DNA of 64,000 nucleotides from Rhabdophis nuchalis (GCA_039707465.1 CM077643.1:373036419-373100418), one strand, 5' to 3'. Positions 22,690 through 34,323 are shown, counted from the stretch's first letter. Notes: generated from the letters alone by a model not told the origin. A program made the numbers and translations.

Positions 22690-23740
22690 AGTAGAGAAGT
22701 TTTGGGGTAGAGTTCCACCAGTACGCTGATGTCACCCAGCTGTACATCTCTACCCCTAACCACCCCAATGATGCTGTCGAAGTGATGTCCCGGTGCTTGG
22801 AGGCTGTGCGAGTTTGGATGGGGAGGAATAGGCTCTGACTCAAACCGTCCAAGATTGAGTGGCTGTGGTTTCTGGCGTCACGACATAGCCAGTTGGTTCC
22901 ATCTCTGGCTATCGGGGGCAAGTCATTAGCTCCCGCAGAGACGGCCCGCAACTTGGGCATCCTCCTGGATTCTCGGCTGTCCTTGGATGACCATTTGACA
23001 GCCGTAGCCAGTGGGGCTTTTTGTCAGGTTTACCAGATATGCCAGTTGCGCCCCTTTCTGGATCGTGATGCCCTACGCACGGTCACTCAAGCCCTCGTCA
23101 TCTCCCGCCTGGACTATTGTAACGCTCTCTACATGGGGCTGCCCTTGAGATACACCCGGAGGCACCAGTTAGTTCAGAATGCAGCAACGCGGGGATTTCT
23201 TGGAGTTTCAAGATACTCTCATGTAACACCTCTCCTGTGCAAGCTGCACTGGCTGCCTGTGGCCTTCCGGGTGCGCTTGAAGGTACTAGTGACCATCTTT
23301 AAAGCGCTCCATGGCATAGGTCCTGGTTATTTGCGGGACCACCTCCTACCACATACCTCCCTTCGACCTGTCTGCTCCCACAGGGAGGGCCTCCTGAGGG
23401 TGCCATCTGCTGGTCAATGCCAGCTGGTGACTCCCAGGGGAAGAGCCTTCTCTGTGGCAGGCCCAGCCCTCTGGAATGACCGGCCCCTGACCTTCAATCA
23501 ATCACGGACCTACGCCTCTTTTGCCGGGCATTAAAAACACACGTTTTTCATGTGGCTGGCCTGGAATAGTCTTTTTATTATTGATTTTAGTCAGGGTTTT
23601 AATTATGAATTTTAGCACGGGTCTTAAATTGATTTAATTTTTAATTTTAATTTTTAACTATGTTTGACTGTATTTATTATCTCTGTTTTATTATTCCTGT
23701 GCACCACCCTGAGTCCCGTTGGGGAGAGAGGGCAGTATGG
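22690..23740 (+). mobile_element. L2-type LINE 3' half
   Basis: The frame at 22893-23534 encodes ARNLGILLDSRLSLDDHLTA, SRLDYCNALYMGLPLRYT, LHWLPVAFRVRLKVLVTIFK and FSVAGPALWND, the region after the reverse transcriptase in L2. It ends in an AAAT array. It is inserted in the repeat that is uninterrupted at 18060-18075 (TTAGACAGGAC then ATTCTACA). Confidence 0.8.
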
Positions 23741-23745
23741 AAAAA

Positions 23746-23808
<63 letters not shown>

Positions 23809-24005
23809 ATGAATGAATGAATGAATGAATGAATGAATGAATGAATGAATGAATGAATAGAGACCTAATTGCCCTGGCCAACAGCCAGGGAAAAATTCTA
23901 CAGGGAACAGCCTTTGAGGTAATTATCTGCATTAGCAGACACCGTTTCCCCACCAAGTTGCCCTCTCTGCTTGAAGCTGAGGGCCCAGAGGTTTTTTTGT
24001 TTGTC

Positions 24006-24085
<80 letters not shown>

Positions 24086-24087
24086 TT
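23741..24087. repeat. AAAT/GAAT array and TTTC array flanking defensin-block repeat
   Basis: AAAT then GAAT units at 23741-23859 form the L2 tail. TTTC repeats run from 24004 to 24087 (about 20 units). The sequence between them matches 18068-18175. Confidence 0.9.
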
Positions 24088-24269
24088 GTTTTTTAAGAAC
24101 CAATCCCCTTTACTAGAGGGAGCCCCCTTGTGGAGTACTGTGAAGCCGTTCCCATGGCAACCTCATGGTGTTGTACAATAGAAGCCATTTAAGACACAGC
24201 AGGCTGTATCTTAACAGAACTTGAATCCAAAATGCACAGTATCACTGTGAAAAGTACTGTGATTTGACA

Positions 24270-24582
24270 CTACAGATATAATTCATTCCTTTTCATTTCA
24301 ATGGCCCAGACATTCCAGAGTTATGCTGGAACACACACACACACACACACACACACAAGAGACAGACAGACAGACACACGAGGGTGTTAGGAGTGTCTCA
24401 CCCCCACAGTATTTTTTTCCATAGAGTAAGTCATCTATGTAGCAAGTTTGGTTGAAATTGCTCGAGGCATTCCAGAGTTACGTTTGAACATACATACATA
24501 CAAACATATATACATACACACATAGACACACACATTTACATATATACATACATACATACACATACATCCTTTTTTATATAGA
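24270..24582 (-). mobile_element. Helitron-like 5' end, second family
   Basis: On the minus strand the sequence begins A then TCTATATAAAAAAGGATG at 24582 and continues through TATG repeats. A 5' TC followed by a TATATAAAAA run preceded by A is typical of Helitron termini. It could pair with the 3' end near 22612 or 18017, which face the same way. A degenerate microsatellite neighbour makes the exact boundary uncertain. Confidence 0.35.
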
Positions 24583-25010
<428 letters not shown>

Positions 25011-25183
25011 GCTGCTGAATGGAGATTAACAGAAATGGATTCCTTGGTCAGAGAGAATTTCCTGAATTTATAGGAATCCTGCAATTATGTAGAAGAGAGT
25101 GATGTCTTAGAAGGAAAAAAAATATCTAAATAACAAAGTATCTTTACTTATCATTTCCCTGTCTACTCTTTTTTTCCCCACAG

Positions 25184-25299
25184 CTAATACCCAGGACCAA
25201 TGTCATCGTCATAGAGGACTCTGCTTATGTTGATGTTGAGGAAACACTGTCAACACTGGGAGATTGGACTGTAGGTTTGGGTGGACATGCTGTTGATCC
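25184..25299 (+). pseudogene. Beta-defensin-like exon 2, broken (copy C)
   Basis: The acceptor CTTTTTTTCCCCACAG at 25168-25183 and about 90 bp of preceding intron match the intact gene at 31820. In the family phase (first two bases complete a codon) the exon starts with codons for NTQDQC. Cysteine codons fall at 25201, 25222, 25228, 25234, 25270, 25288 and 25291, so the end keeps the LDC-x5-CC signature. In-frame TGA stops at 25231 and 25237 destroy the middle, another TGA follows the CC pair at 25294, and the donor is lost (CTAAG instead of GTAAG). A CR1 tail is inserted directly after it. No matching exon 1 was found. A non-functional paralogue of the gene at 30562. Confidence 0.85.
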
Positions 25300-25301
25300 T
25301 A

Positions 25302-25636
25302 AGTACAATACAATACAATGGCAGAGTTGGAAGGGACCTTGGAGGTCTACTAATCCAATCCCCTGCCCAGGCAGGAGCCCTATACCATTTCAGACAAATG
25401 GCTATCCAACATCATCTTAAAGACTTCCAGTGTTGGGGCATTCAAAACTTCTGGAGGCAAGCTGTGCCACTGGTTAATTGTTCTAACTGTCAGGAAATTT
25501 CTCCTCAGTTCTAAGTTGCTTCTCTCCATGATTAGTTTCCACCCATTGCTTCTTGTTCTACCCTCAGGTGCCTTGGACAATAGTTTGACTCGCTCTTCTC
25601 TGTGGCAACCGCTATCTGTGGCAACTGCTATCATGT
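25302..25636 (-). mobile_element. CR1 LINE 3' end with ACAAT tail
   Basis: Starts with ACAAT repeats and the family's GCAGAGTTGGAAGGGACCTT block, then the complement of the C-terminal coding region (minus-strand RSNGWKLIMERSNLELRRN). The junction with L1 sequence is at about 25636. Confidence 0.8.
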
Positions 25637-25862
25637 CTATACAAGCAATTTACATGGTGCAATCTGCCGAAGTACTATTCAATAGAGAAATGACTGTGAA
25701 AATTGATATACAAAGAGGTACAAGACAGGGATGCCCCTTGTCACCTCTGTTGTTTATTCTGACTCTTGAACCCTTACTGATTACAATTCGACAGAATAAT
25801 GATATAAAGGGATTAACTATAAAGGATCAGCAATATAAACTTCAAGCATTCGCTGATGATCT
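25637..25862 (+). mobile_element. L1 reverse-transcriptase fragment
   Basis: The plus strand encodes GTRQGCPLSPLLFILTLEPLL (motif B) and LQAFADDLVT (motif C, FADD). It is about 225 bp, cut at both ends by CR1 and L2 sequence. A relic embedded in a repeat mosaic between two broken defensin exons. Confidence 0.75.
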
Positions 25863-25864
25863 TG

Positions 25865-26290
25865 TCACCTGTGGCTTTCTGGGTGCGCTTCAAGGTGCTA
25901 GTAACCACCTTTGAACCGCTCCATGGCACGGGACCTGGTTACTTGCAAGACCGCCTCCTGCTACCAAATACCTCCCACCTCAGGGTGCCGTCAGCCAAAC
26001 AATGTCGGCTGGCAACCCCCTGTGGCAGTCCCTGCCCTCTGGAATGACCTGCCCCCTGACCACTGACCTACACCTCTTCTGTCGGTCCTTGAAAACGCAT
26101 TTATTCCGTGCGGCTGGCCTGGTGTAGTTTTTAATCGATTTTAGTTGATTTTAATTAGTTTTACTTGGTTTTTAGAACAGGCCCCCAATTTAATGCTATT
26201 TTAACGTATTTTATATATTGATGTTTTTTACTGTTTTATTGATGCCTGTTCACTGCCCGCAAGGGAGAAGTGTGGTATACAAATTTAATA
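25865..26290 (+). mobile_element. L2-type LINE 3' fragment
   Basis: Encodes, with frameshifts, the L2 C-terminal region (codons for GFLGALQ, HGTGPGYLQDRLL, TPCGSPCPLE) and ends in TTAATAAATATTAAA repeats. Adjacent to the upstream flank of the broken defensin exon 2 at 26360. Confidence 0.7.
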
Positions 26291-26359
26291 AATATTAAAC
26301 ATTAAACATTAAGATATATTTACTCTTTATTCACCTGTCTCTTCTTCTTCTTTTCACAG

Positions 26360-26479
26360 TGAATGCCAACTACTGTGTCCTCATGAAAGTGGACACAACT
26401 TTCACCGTTGCTCCTGCCCTTTTGGCTACATTGACCTTGTAAGACCGGTCTCTGGATTGCAAGAAAGATGTTGAAGACA
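26360..26479 (+). pseudogene. Beta-defensin-like exon 2, frameshifted (copy D)
   Basis: Acceptor TTCTTTTCACAG ends at 26359 and a donor GT lies at 26480-26481 (ACAGTAAGAAAA), matching the exon limits of the intact gene (120 nt here, 118 there). One base is missing near 26367 relative to the intact copy, so the family frame reaches a stop at 26440 with only one cysteine. The shifted frame reads C-x10-C-x-C and then loses the last cysteines; the LDC triplet survives in a third frame near 26454. The downstream 26480-26640 still resembles intron 2. Clearly a decayed paralogue, with no exon 1 or exon 3 seen. Confidence 0.8.
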
Positions 26480-27665
26480 GTAAGAAAATGATTTTCTAAT
26501 AGGAATGCCATAGATATGTATGGGGATACTCTGTCTGGTATTATTGAGGTTCAGAAAGCATTGCAAGCCTTTGAAATGAACAGGCAGAACATTTCCAGGA
26601 AAATGTACGAAATCATGTGCCTCAGTACAGAAGAAAACTGTACAAACATTAGGATGTGTTGTATCACAGCTTCACTTTCCATGGAGCAAGTTAACTGAGA
26701 TAACTGAAATTAAAACATTCCTTCTCTCAAGACTGACCATTAATCACAAACAACAAAAAGCCATAAGCATGAATATTAATAAAAAGCCCTGGTAAATTCA
26801 AATGCCTTTCTAACAGCACCTGAACAGTATCAACTTCTTCACATAGAAATGTAGGCAGCTTCTTTTAAAACACTGAACAATTATTTCTAAGCTTAAATGT
26901 AAGTAAGAGTCCCCATTTATTTTATTACCCTTTACCTTACTTAACTTGATTACCAAATACCAAGTCAGTTTGTAACTGAGGTTTCCTCATTACCGTTGCT
27001 GTACCCATTCATTACACAAGGTAATTGCCCATTTCTTGGGTAATGGGTGGAGTTCAACATTATTTTGAGGTTTCAAGGCACTTTTAGAGATGCAACCGAC
27101 TTCCAGATCGTCCTCATTAACTACCTTTTGTGGTACTTGAGCAAAAACTCACATTAAAAAATATTGATTTCCTTTCTTTCCAGAGTTACCAATTTTACCA
27201 TTTTCAGTCTCACTTGGTCGGCTACAATTTAGGGTACATGCAGTTAATTGATTTCTAATTTTACATGTTCATCTTTTATGAGGTCCTTCAGCAAGGCCAT
27301 TTAAAGGAGAGGAGATCATCTGTAGTCCCCAGAACTAGGCTTCCATCCTCAAGGCAAAGCTTAGGAGATGTGGCCCAATAAACACTCGTTGCCTGGAATG
27401 TATCCTTAATCCACTTCCTATCCATTGCCCACCACCAACAAGGCTCAATAATTGACTCCATGAAGGACCCTCTAAGTAAACCTTTCCACTGCAGCAATTC
27501 TTTTTGTCTTGATTGCTTAACAATTTCTGTATTATATTTCTGCATGTAATACAGAAACTGTTATATCTTTGAATATATTTTCTATCCTTCTTGTCATTCC
27601 TCACTCTTCAGATCCTTTCTCAGAGCAAATATATTGCAGATACAGAGAAGGGGAGAATATAGAGT
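26480..27665 (+). repeat. Duplicated 3' flank of the defensin unit
   Basis: 26815-27665 is nearly collinear with 19880-20745, including the ATTTCTGCAT-AATACAGAAA foldback near 27537. It defines a duplication unit that includes defensin exon 2 plus about 1.2 kb of downstream sequence. No gene is visible in it. Confidence 0.7.
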
Positions 27666-28070
27666 AGCCTAACACACCCTCAAATATTTTCCCTTTACTA
27701 TAGCAGTTCCCTTGCAGTTGAATTTAAAAAGTCAGTGGGAAAAATGCATGACTATATTTTATTTATTTATATGATCACTTATTAAGTTTGTTCGCTGCAC
27801 TTCTTGCTGCAATCTTCCTTTAGCTATGGCCCAAAATTATAGGTATCCTAGGCAAATGTTGAACCGTCATATTTAGTTTTAGAAACTAGAATGGCTAAAA
27901 ACTAAGTCTGAATATTTTGTTTCAGGAACACAGTTTTTAACTTACTATGACACTCAGGGTATGGGAAAATGGCTTCACTTTGAAATCATCTCTAAATCTC
28001 TATAACATCCATGGCAAGTGGATGCGACAGTTCAGAACCAACCAACATAATTTACAGACTAACCAAGTTG
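27666..28070. other. Non-coding spacer
   Basis: No ORF, exon or repeat terminus recognised. Confidence 0.4.
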
Positions 28071-28439
28071 GAAGGCAGTCCAATCCCCTGCTCAATTAGG
28101 AGATCCTGTACCAGTGGTGGGCAAACTTATTAGTCAAGAGAGCCAAACATCAACAGTACCACGATTGAAATTTCTTTTGAGAGCCAAAAGGTGTGACCTG
28201 TTTTGTGGGAGTGGGTCAGTGGTCATGTGACCAGGTGGGCGTGGCCAACTTGGAAAATGTGGTGAAACTCATTTAACAACAGTCCTGCTTAGCAACCAAA
28301 ATTCTTTCTCTCTCTCTCTCTCTCTCTCTCTCCCACTTTCTTTTTCTTTCTATTTTTCTTTCTCTTTCTCTCTTTTTCTTTTTGTCGCTCTCTGTCTATC
28401 TCTCTCTTTATGTCTCTCTCTCCTCCCTCCACCCATCTA

Positions 28440-28489
<50 letters not shown>

Positions 28490-29810
28490 ATTCCCTCTCT
28501 ATCTCCCTCTCTCTATCTCTCTGTATGTCAGTCTCTCCCTCCCTCTCTCCCTCCCCCCTTGGGAGCAATGGAAAGCCCAGCACGCTGGCCGGGGAGCCCA
28601 CGGCTGCCTCCTCCTGCAGAGAGGGAGGTGGGCATGTGGCACCCGAGGCCGCGCCCACCCAAGCGCTGCCGGGGCTGTCCGGGCGCCGCACGCCCACCTC
28701 CCTCCCAGTCCCGTGTGGTGACAAGCCCCATAGAGCATGGCTTCACGGGCTCTGCAGGTGGCTGTTGTTACTGCTGCTGCTGTCCCCGAGACCTGAGACA
28801 CCGAGCTCCCGCCGTCAAGCACATCGGGCAGGACAGCAGGGCGCGTTTCCACCAGCTCCCTCCAATGGCCACCGAGGCGCGCCCTGCCCGCCACATGGGG
28901 CTGGAAGGGAGGCGGGCGCGCAGTGCCCGGATGGCCCCGGTGGGGCCAGGCAGCCGCAGCCCTGGGCGCTCCTGCCACCCGCCCACTCACTACAGGGGGA
29001 GGCAGCCGCAGCCACCCCCAGCCGACATGCTGGGCCCTCCGCTGCCTCTGGGGAGGGGGAGGGAGGGAGGGAGGGAGAGAGGAAGAGCCACACCCGAGGG
29101 GCCAAAGAGCCGGTTGTGGCTTGTGAGCCGCGATTTGGCGACCACTGTCCTATACCATTCCAGACAAATGGCTTTCCAAAATATTTTTAAAACCTCCAGT
29201 GGCAGAGCATGCAAAAGCTCTGGAGCCAAGCTGTTCCACCAGTTAATTGTCCACACCCTCAGGAAATTTCTCTTTTATTTTAGGTTGGATCTCTTTCTGA
29301 TATGTTTCAATCCATTACTTCTTGTCCTTCCCTCAGTTCTTTGGATATTAGGCTGACCCCCTCTTCGCTGCGACCGCCTCTCAAATATTGGAGGACGGCT
29401 ATCATGTCACCCCTAGTCCTTCTCTTTATTATTCTGGACAAACTCAAATTTTTTTCAGCCCTTCATCCTATGTTTTAGCTTCTAGCCCCCTAATCACCTT
29501 TATTGCTCTTTTCTAAAGTTTCTATCCTGGTGACCAAAAGGATACAGTATTCCAAGGATTTTCTTAGCAAAGAAGTATAAAGTGGTACTAACATTTCATG
29601 TGACCTTGATAAAATCTTTCTCTTGAAGCAGCCTTGGCTCTTTTGGTTGCTCTATCACACTTCTGGCTCATATGTTAATGGGTGTTCACTAAGCCTCTGA
29701 AATCCCTCTCGTGGGGACTGCTATTGAGCCACGTATCACCTCTTCTATACTTGTGCATTTGGTTTTTCTTGCCTAGGTTTAAAGGCATATTGTTCTCACT
29801 ATTGAAATCT
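28071..29810 (-). mobile_element. CR1 LINE fragment split by a hAT element
   Basis: 28071-28111 and 29148-29810 are two halves of one CR1 3' region (TCCTATACCATTCCAGACAAATGG at the right junction). The minus strand carries degraded C-terminal codons. The hAT at 28112-29147 separates them. Confidence 0.7.
28112..29147. mobile_element. 1.0-kb non-autonomous hAT element with GC-rich interior
   Basis: The ends CAGTGGTGGGCAAA and GATTTGGCGACCACTG are imperfect inverted repeats of the CAGTGGT type, flanked by 8-mers TCCTGTAC (28104-28111) and TCCTATAC (29148-29155), one mismatch. The interior has TC arrays (28304-28335, 28440-28486) and a GC-rich block at 28560-29100 with overlapping open frames on both strands but no known domain. 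No transposase. Confidence 0.8.
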
Positions 29811-30503
29811 AGAGATGAGTAATAAAAGGATGGCCCCATGAGATCCTCTATAGATGAAGCAGCAGGAAACATTCAATAGAACCAACACTCAGAGAATACA
29901 CAGCTTTTAGAACCCAGCTTTCCTTCTAAATTTCAGTTAATCTTTTGTGTCCCACGGGGCTCCTTATAATTCTTGATTAAGGCTACGGGAATATTTCCAA
30001 CACTAGATATACATGCTATCTTCAGGGAAATAGAAATCACCTGCATGAGATGGAGAAACTACAATGAAAGCCAAAGAAGCCAATGTTTCATCTGAGTACC
30101 ACAAACACCCACCAAAAAGCAGACCTGCTGTTTCCCATAAAAATGTGTCAGACCCAGATTTCTACCATTGGGTTCTAAGGGCTTTTCCAAAACTCCAGCT
30201 GCTAGTGAATATGGCTGAGCATTATTGTCGTGGACTGGTAGAGTTTGGGCAGCAATCCAGTAAGGAATTTTCTTTCTTCCATTAAGACATTGAAAGTCCT
30301 GAGCCTCCAATCTTTTACTACCATAGCAGGTTAGCGGTTGAACTAAGTCTGTTGGTCTTTCGAGGACTTTTGCAACATCAAACCCACAGGAGTGTTTCAA
30401 TACAAGGAAGAGGCACTACTGCCTTATGTAATAACTGTAAAAATAACACCTAAGAATATTTGCAATAGTTCACTGAGGTGATATGATGCAATCATTATAA
30501 TTC

Positions 30504-30511
30504 TATAAATA
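30504..30511 (+). promoter_or_regulatory. TATA box of the beta-defensin-like gene
   Basis: TATAAATA lies 58 bases before the ATG at 30562, in a stretch (30300-30561) that is conserved at 34060-34323 upstream of the pseudogene exon 1. In that copy the box is altered to TTTAAATA. Confidence 0.75.
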
Positions 30512-30561
30512 GAGAGCTGTGTCTGTCCAAGGAGTAAGATCTGCTCCAGACCAATCCCAGC

Positions 30562-32105
30562 ATGAAGATCCTTTATCTGCTCTTCGCAGTTCTTTTCCTT
30601 GCATTCCTGTCTCAACCAGGTAAGAAAAAAAAATAGTCATAATTTAACCAGGATTGATAACTCACTTCTTTCTAAACAAGCATGAATATCACTGAAGGCA
30701 GGAAAATCTTCAGCATCTTCTTTTTGTTTTACTTTATAGAAATAGCTTTGAACTAGGTGGGCTATTGACAACATGAGCATCGAAACATTTGAAAAACCTG
30801 CCATTAATTTTTTCTTTTGTAGTAAATTATCAGACATTGAGGAGCAGCTTGAAAATTAATTCATTGATTCACTATTCTCCAAAGAACTTTCCAAAGAGTT
30901 TTGTGGCTGTAGTTTATTTTTGTTGATTTGCTTAAAATGTGTTCTATTCGACTAAAGGGGCACAATAGAGAAACAGTTCAATCTAATGATTAAAGCAAAG
31001 GGGAACAAATCTTGGAAACTGAATTCCAGTCCCACCTTAGGCCTGAAAGGTGATTGGGTGAATTTGAATCAGTCTCTCCCTCTCCAGCAGAACCTTCTCA
31101 CAGTCTTGGTGCTTTGAAAAAAACAAGAGGATGAAAAACTATTAAATGAAACCTGGCTACCTCTCTCTCTCTCTCTCTCTCCCTCCCTCCCTCCCTCCTT
31201 CCCTCCCTCCCTCCCCCCCTCCCTCCCCCTCCTTTTCTCTTGCTCTTTCACCACCTTAAGTTATTTTTAAAAAATAAAGATGAGAAAAAATAAAGGATAG
31301 ATATTAATCATCTAGTGACTACATTTGTACTTAATGCGGGGAGGGGGGGGAGAGAGAAGAAATTACAGCAAAATATCATAAATACACAGCATTTCAAGAG
31401 CAGAAAAGAAAAGTGATAGAAACATTAAGAGAAAAGGGAGAAAGAAAAATGAAAACTAAACTTTTCCTGAAGTTTTAAGGGAGTTAATCCTTCTCATTCA
31501 AGGTTTTCACCCAGCAATACTGGCCACGGTAACCCAGCATTATTTTCCAGCAAGAAAGGATCCATGTAATACTGGAGAGAAATTTATCACAGCAAGTGAA
31601 CCAGAATATTTCTTCCTTTCTATCTTAATAAATGTAGGCTTACCAGCAAATTCATCTCTGAACCAGACTTCATGCCTCGGTTAATAGCTGTTTTATGAGA
31701 TGCTGCAGGGAGACCCTGTAATTCTGTAGGAGGAGGTGGTGTCTTAGAAGGAAAAATGTATTTAAATATTACGGAATCTTTACTCGTCGTTTACCTGTCT
31801 CCTCTTTTTCTTTTCATAGGGAATGCCCAACACCGCTGTCGTCCACAAGGAGGAATCTGCAGACGAACAAAATGTTTTTGTGGCGAAGATTGCATTGGGC
31901 AATTGGACTGTGGACCGGGAAACAAGTGCTGCAGACGGTAAGAAAACTCTCCTCTGATAGAGATGCTACAGTTGCAGTATATATTTAGATTCTCTGCCTG
32001 ATATGGTTTGCATTCACAAAGCTTTCCAAAGCATAGAATTTACTTTAAACTCACTTTGATCAACCTATTATTTTTTCTCATTTGTATAGCTGGAGTGGAA
32101 AATGA
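30562..32105 (+). CDS. Beta-defensin / crotamine-like cationic peptide, three exons, 63 aa
   Basis: Exon 1 is 30562-30619, exon 2 is 31820-31937, exon 3 coding part is 32090-32105; introns of 1200 and 152 bp have GTAAG donors and ATAG acceptors, with phases 1 and 2. Exon 1 encodes a signal peptide (MKILYLLFAVLF...), probably cut near residue 22. Exon 2 holds the Cys-rich core and exon 3 adds a short basic tail (WSGK). Cysteines are at 26, 33, 38, 40, 44, 50, 56 and 57. The C-x6-C ... C-x5-CC frame is that of beta-defensins, but there are eight cysteines rather than six, so a fourth disulfide is possible. The mature part is strongly basic (net about +6 by count). Beta-defensins are secreted and disrupt microbial membranes; in vipers the same fold gave crotamine-type myotoxins. 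Whether this member is immune or venom cannot be told from the sequence. Confidence 0.9.
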
Positions 32106-32265
32106 TGCCATCTCCATCTACCGCCCTGGATGTCTTCAAGATATGGCCAATGACCTGAGATTACCGCCTGCTATCGCTTTATCTTTCTTTACATGAATCA
32201 AATTGCTATCTATCAAACTCAAAAACCTTTATGTATTGAAGTAAAATTTGGCAAATATTTCTTGA

Positions 32266-32271
32266 AATAAA
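32266..32271 (+). terminator. Polyadenylation signal of the beta-defensin-like gene
   Basis: AATAAA 161 bases after the stop codon at 32103-32105, giving a short 3' UTR as is usual for these genes. Confidence 0.7.
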
Positions 32272-32279
32272 GCAAAATG

Positions 32280-33470
32280 AGAATTGCAGACATTGTGAAA
32301 CTTCTTTAAAAGGGACCTGGAGCAATATATTCCTATGGGGGAGAGAGGGAGGGGGAGAGGCATCCCTTTGCCTACACTTCCGTGTGAAAGTTGTTATCTG
32401 CTTTTCAACCACATCTTATGCTATAATTACACACAGTCTCCTTCTTCTCCTTCTCTTTATTTATGCTAATGGTTCCTTTGCCTCTGAGGTTTAAAAGCTG
32501 ATATAGTTCTTAGCAACTGAGAAAAACACAAAGCTCTTTTTTTCAAAGGGCTACAAAGTACTGTGTTACACTCTCAGCTCAAAGACTAAACCCAAAGCAT
32601 CCTCATTGAGAAATGAAGACTGGAGAAGTCTATGGTGCTTTGAAGAGAGTTGCCAGAAAGGCTGTGTGCCTTCTATGCAGTTTTCATCTTCCATAGAGTC
32701 TCAGGCGTGAGGGAAGAACTGAACTCCCTTTCTTCCTCCAGGTCAGGCTTTATACCAACAGAGCCTAATGTAAACTCCCTGTATGCTCAGCAGTTAACTA
32801 TGCAAAATACTCATGGAAATGACTCAGCTAAATGTGTCCCTTTACAATGAGGAGGCCCTAGGTACAAGATTGGTTCACCATTTTTAAAATAATCTGTTGG
32901 GGTTTTTTTCTGCCATAAAAACTACAGACTTTATATCGAAACCACAGAAACCAAATATTTGGATAATCCAGGGCTTTAAGACTCTGAAATCCTGAGTTTT
33001 TTTGTCTTCCACCTTTCCAAATCGATGTTTACCTTGTAAGGAGCCTGATCCATGTTGATTCTCCAGCTCTTTGAATTTGGAGTGACATTCAGCCCTCCAT
33101 TCTTATGTTGATAAGAACTAACATCTGAATGACCCACTTCACCATATGTGTCTTCTCTTGATAACATATAGTATAGAAGTGATACATAGACAAAAGAGTG
33201 GATTCAATCAAGTAGTCACTCCATATTCATTCCCCTCATCCCCAATATCCCTTCTTAGGCCAGGTGAACATTGTCCTTGTATGTGAAGACATTAAATCTC
33301 CTGTTTTTCACCAGATTAGCTTTCCCAAAGAAATTTGAATACAGCAAAAGAATTCTCATATCTACGAATTCTTTATTAGGTCCAAAAGTAATAGTTGTAT
33401 TCCCAGGATCCAAAGCAGATATTTAGGTGTCTCCAAATACTAAAATTCAAGATTACAGACAGATATAGCT
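32280..33470. other. Spacer downstream of the defensin-like gene
   Basis: No exon with defensin phase or Cys pattern, and no clear mobile-element terminus, was found on either strand. Confidence 0.4.
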
Positions 33471-33476
33471 TAATTA

Positions 33477-33523
33477 GATGGATGGATGGATGGATGGATG
33501 GATGGATGGATGGATGGATGGAT

Positions 33524-33568
<45 letters not shown>
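33477..33568. repeat. GATG/GATA microsatellite
   Basis: About 11 GATG units then about 11 GATA units. It lies just upstream of a CR1 3' end, the usual snake arrangement. Confidence 0.95.
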
Positions 33569-33626
33569 TTTATTGGTAAGCATATTAATACATTTCATTA
33601 CAACCACATGTAACTAATCTACCCTT

Positions 33627-34010
33627 ATAATACAATACAATACAATACAATACAATACAATACAATAGCAGAGTTGGAAGGGACCTTGTAGGTCTTCTAG
33701 TCCAACCCCCTGCATGGGCAGGAACCTTATACCATTTCAGACAAATGGCTGTCTAACATCTTTTTAAAGACTTCCAGGGTTGGGGCATTCACAACTGCTG
33801 GAGGCAAGCTGTTCCAGAGGTTAATTGTTCTTACTGTCAGGAAATTTCTCCTTAATTCTAAGTTGCTTCTCTCCTTGGTTACTTTCCACCCATTGCTTCT
33901 TGTCCTGCCCCCAGATGCCTTGGAGAAAAGTTTGACTCCCTCTTCTTTGTGGCACCCTCTGAGATATCGGAACACTGCTATCATGTCTCCCCTGGTCCTG
34001 GTTATAAGGA
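33627..34010 (-). mobile_element. CR1 LINE 3' end with AATAC tail
   Basis: An AATAC array (33627-33667) adjoins GCAGAGTTGGAAGGGACCTT; the minus strand encodes RSNGWKVTKERSNLELRRNFL and the terminal DSHLSEMV. The pentanucleotide tail on the CR1 3' end is the seed form reported for snake CR1 elements. Confidence 0.85.
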
Positions 34011-34323
34011 ATTCATTTGCAAGTTTCTAGTTATGTCCACTCTGCAGGCCACTCAATAATGGAACCCAACATTTATTATTGCAAACTATTTTAGTTATAA
34101 GCAGAACCTTTTATCCATTCTCTTTTAATTAACTCTCTTGCTCTTGAAAGGACTTTTGCAGCAGTGAACCCACAGGAGTAGTTCAATAGAAGGTAACACA
34201 ACTCTGCCAATAACTATTAAGAGTAGTTACAATATTTCACAGTGTGATGCCTTCATTATAACTGTTTAAATAGAGAGCTGTGTCCTATCCCAGGAATAAA
34301 TTTGGTACAGAATCAATCCCAAC

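Noticed and set aside
28382..29356. 324-codon plus-strand frame with Pro/Arg/Gly-rich composition
   Set aside because: It starts in a TC array, crosses a GC-rich hAT interior and exits into CR1 sequence; overlapping open frames exist on both strands. No domain recognised.
31820..31937. WAP-domain (waprin-like) identity for exon 2
   Set aside because: C-x5-DC-x5-CC resembles the WAP core, but the two final WAP cysteines are missing, and exon structure, leader and paralogous exons fit beta-defensins.
33627..33667. AATAC array as an independent satellite or telomere-like repeat
   Set aside because: It is the 3' tail of a CR1 copy, as at 25302.
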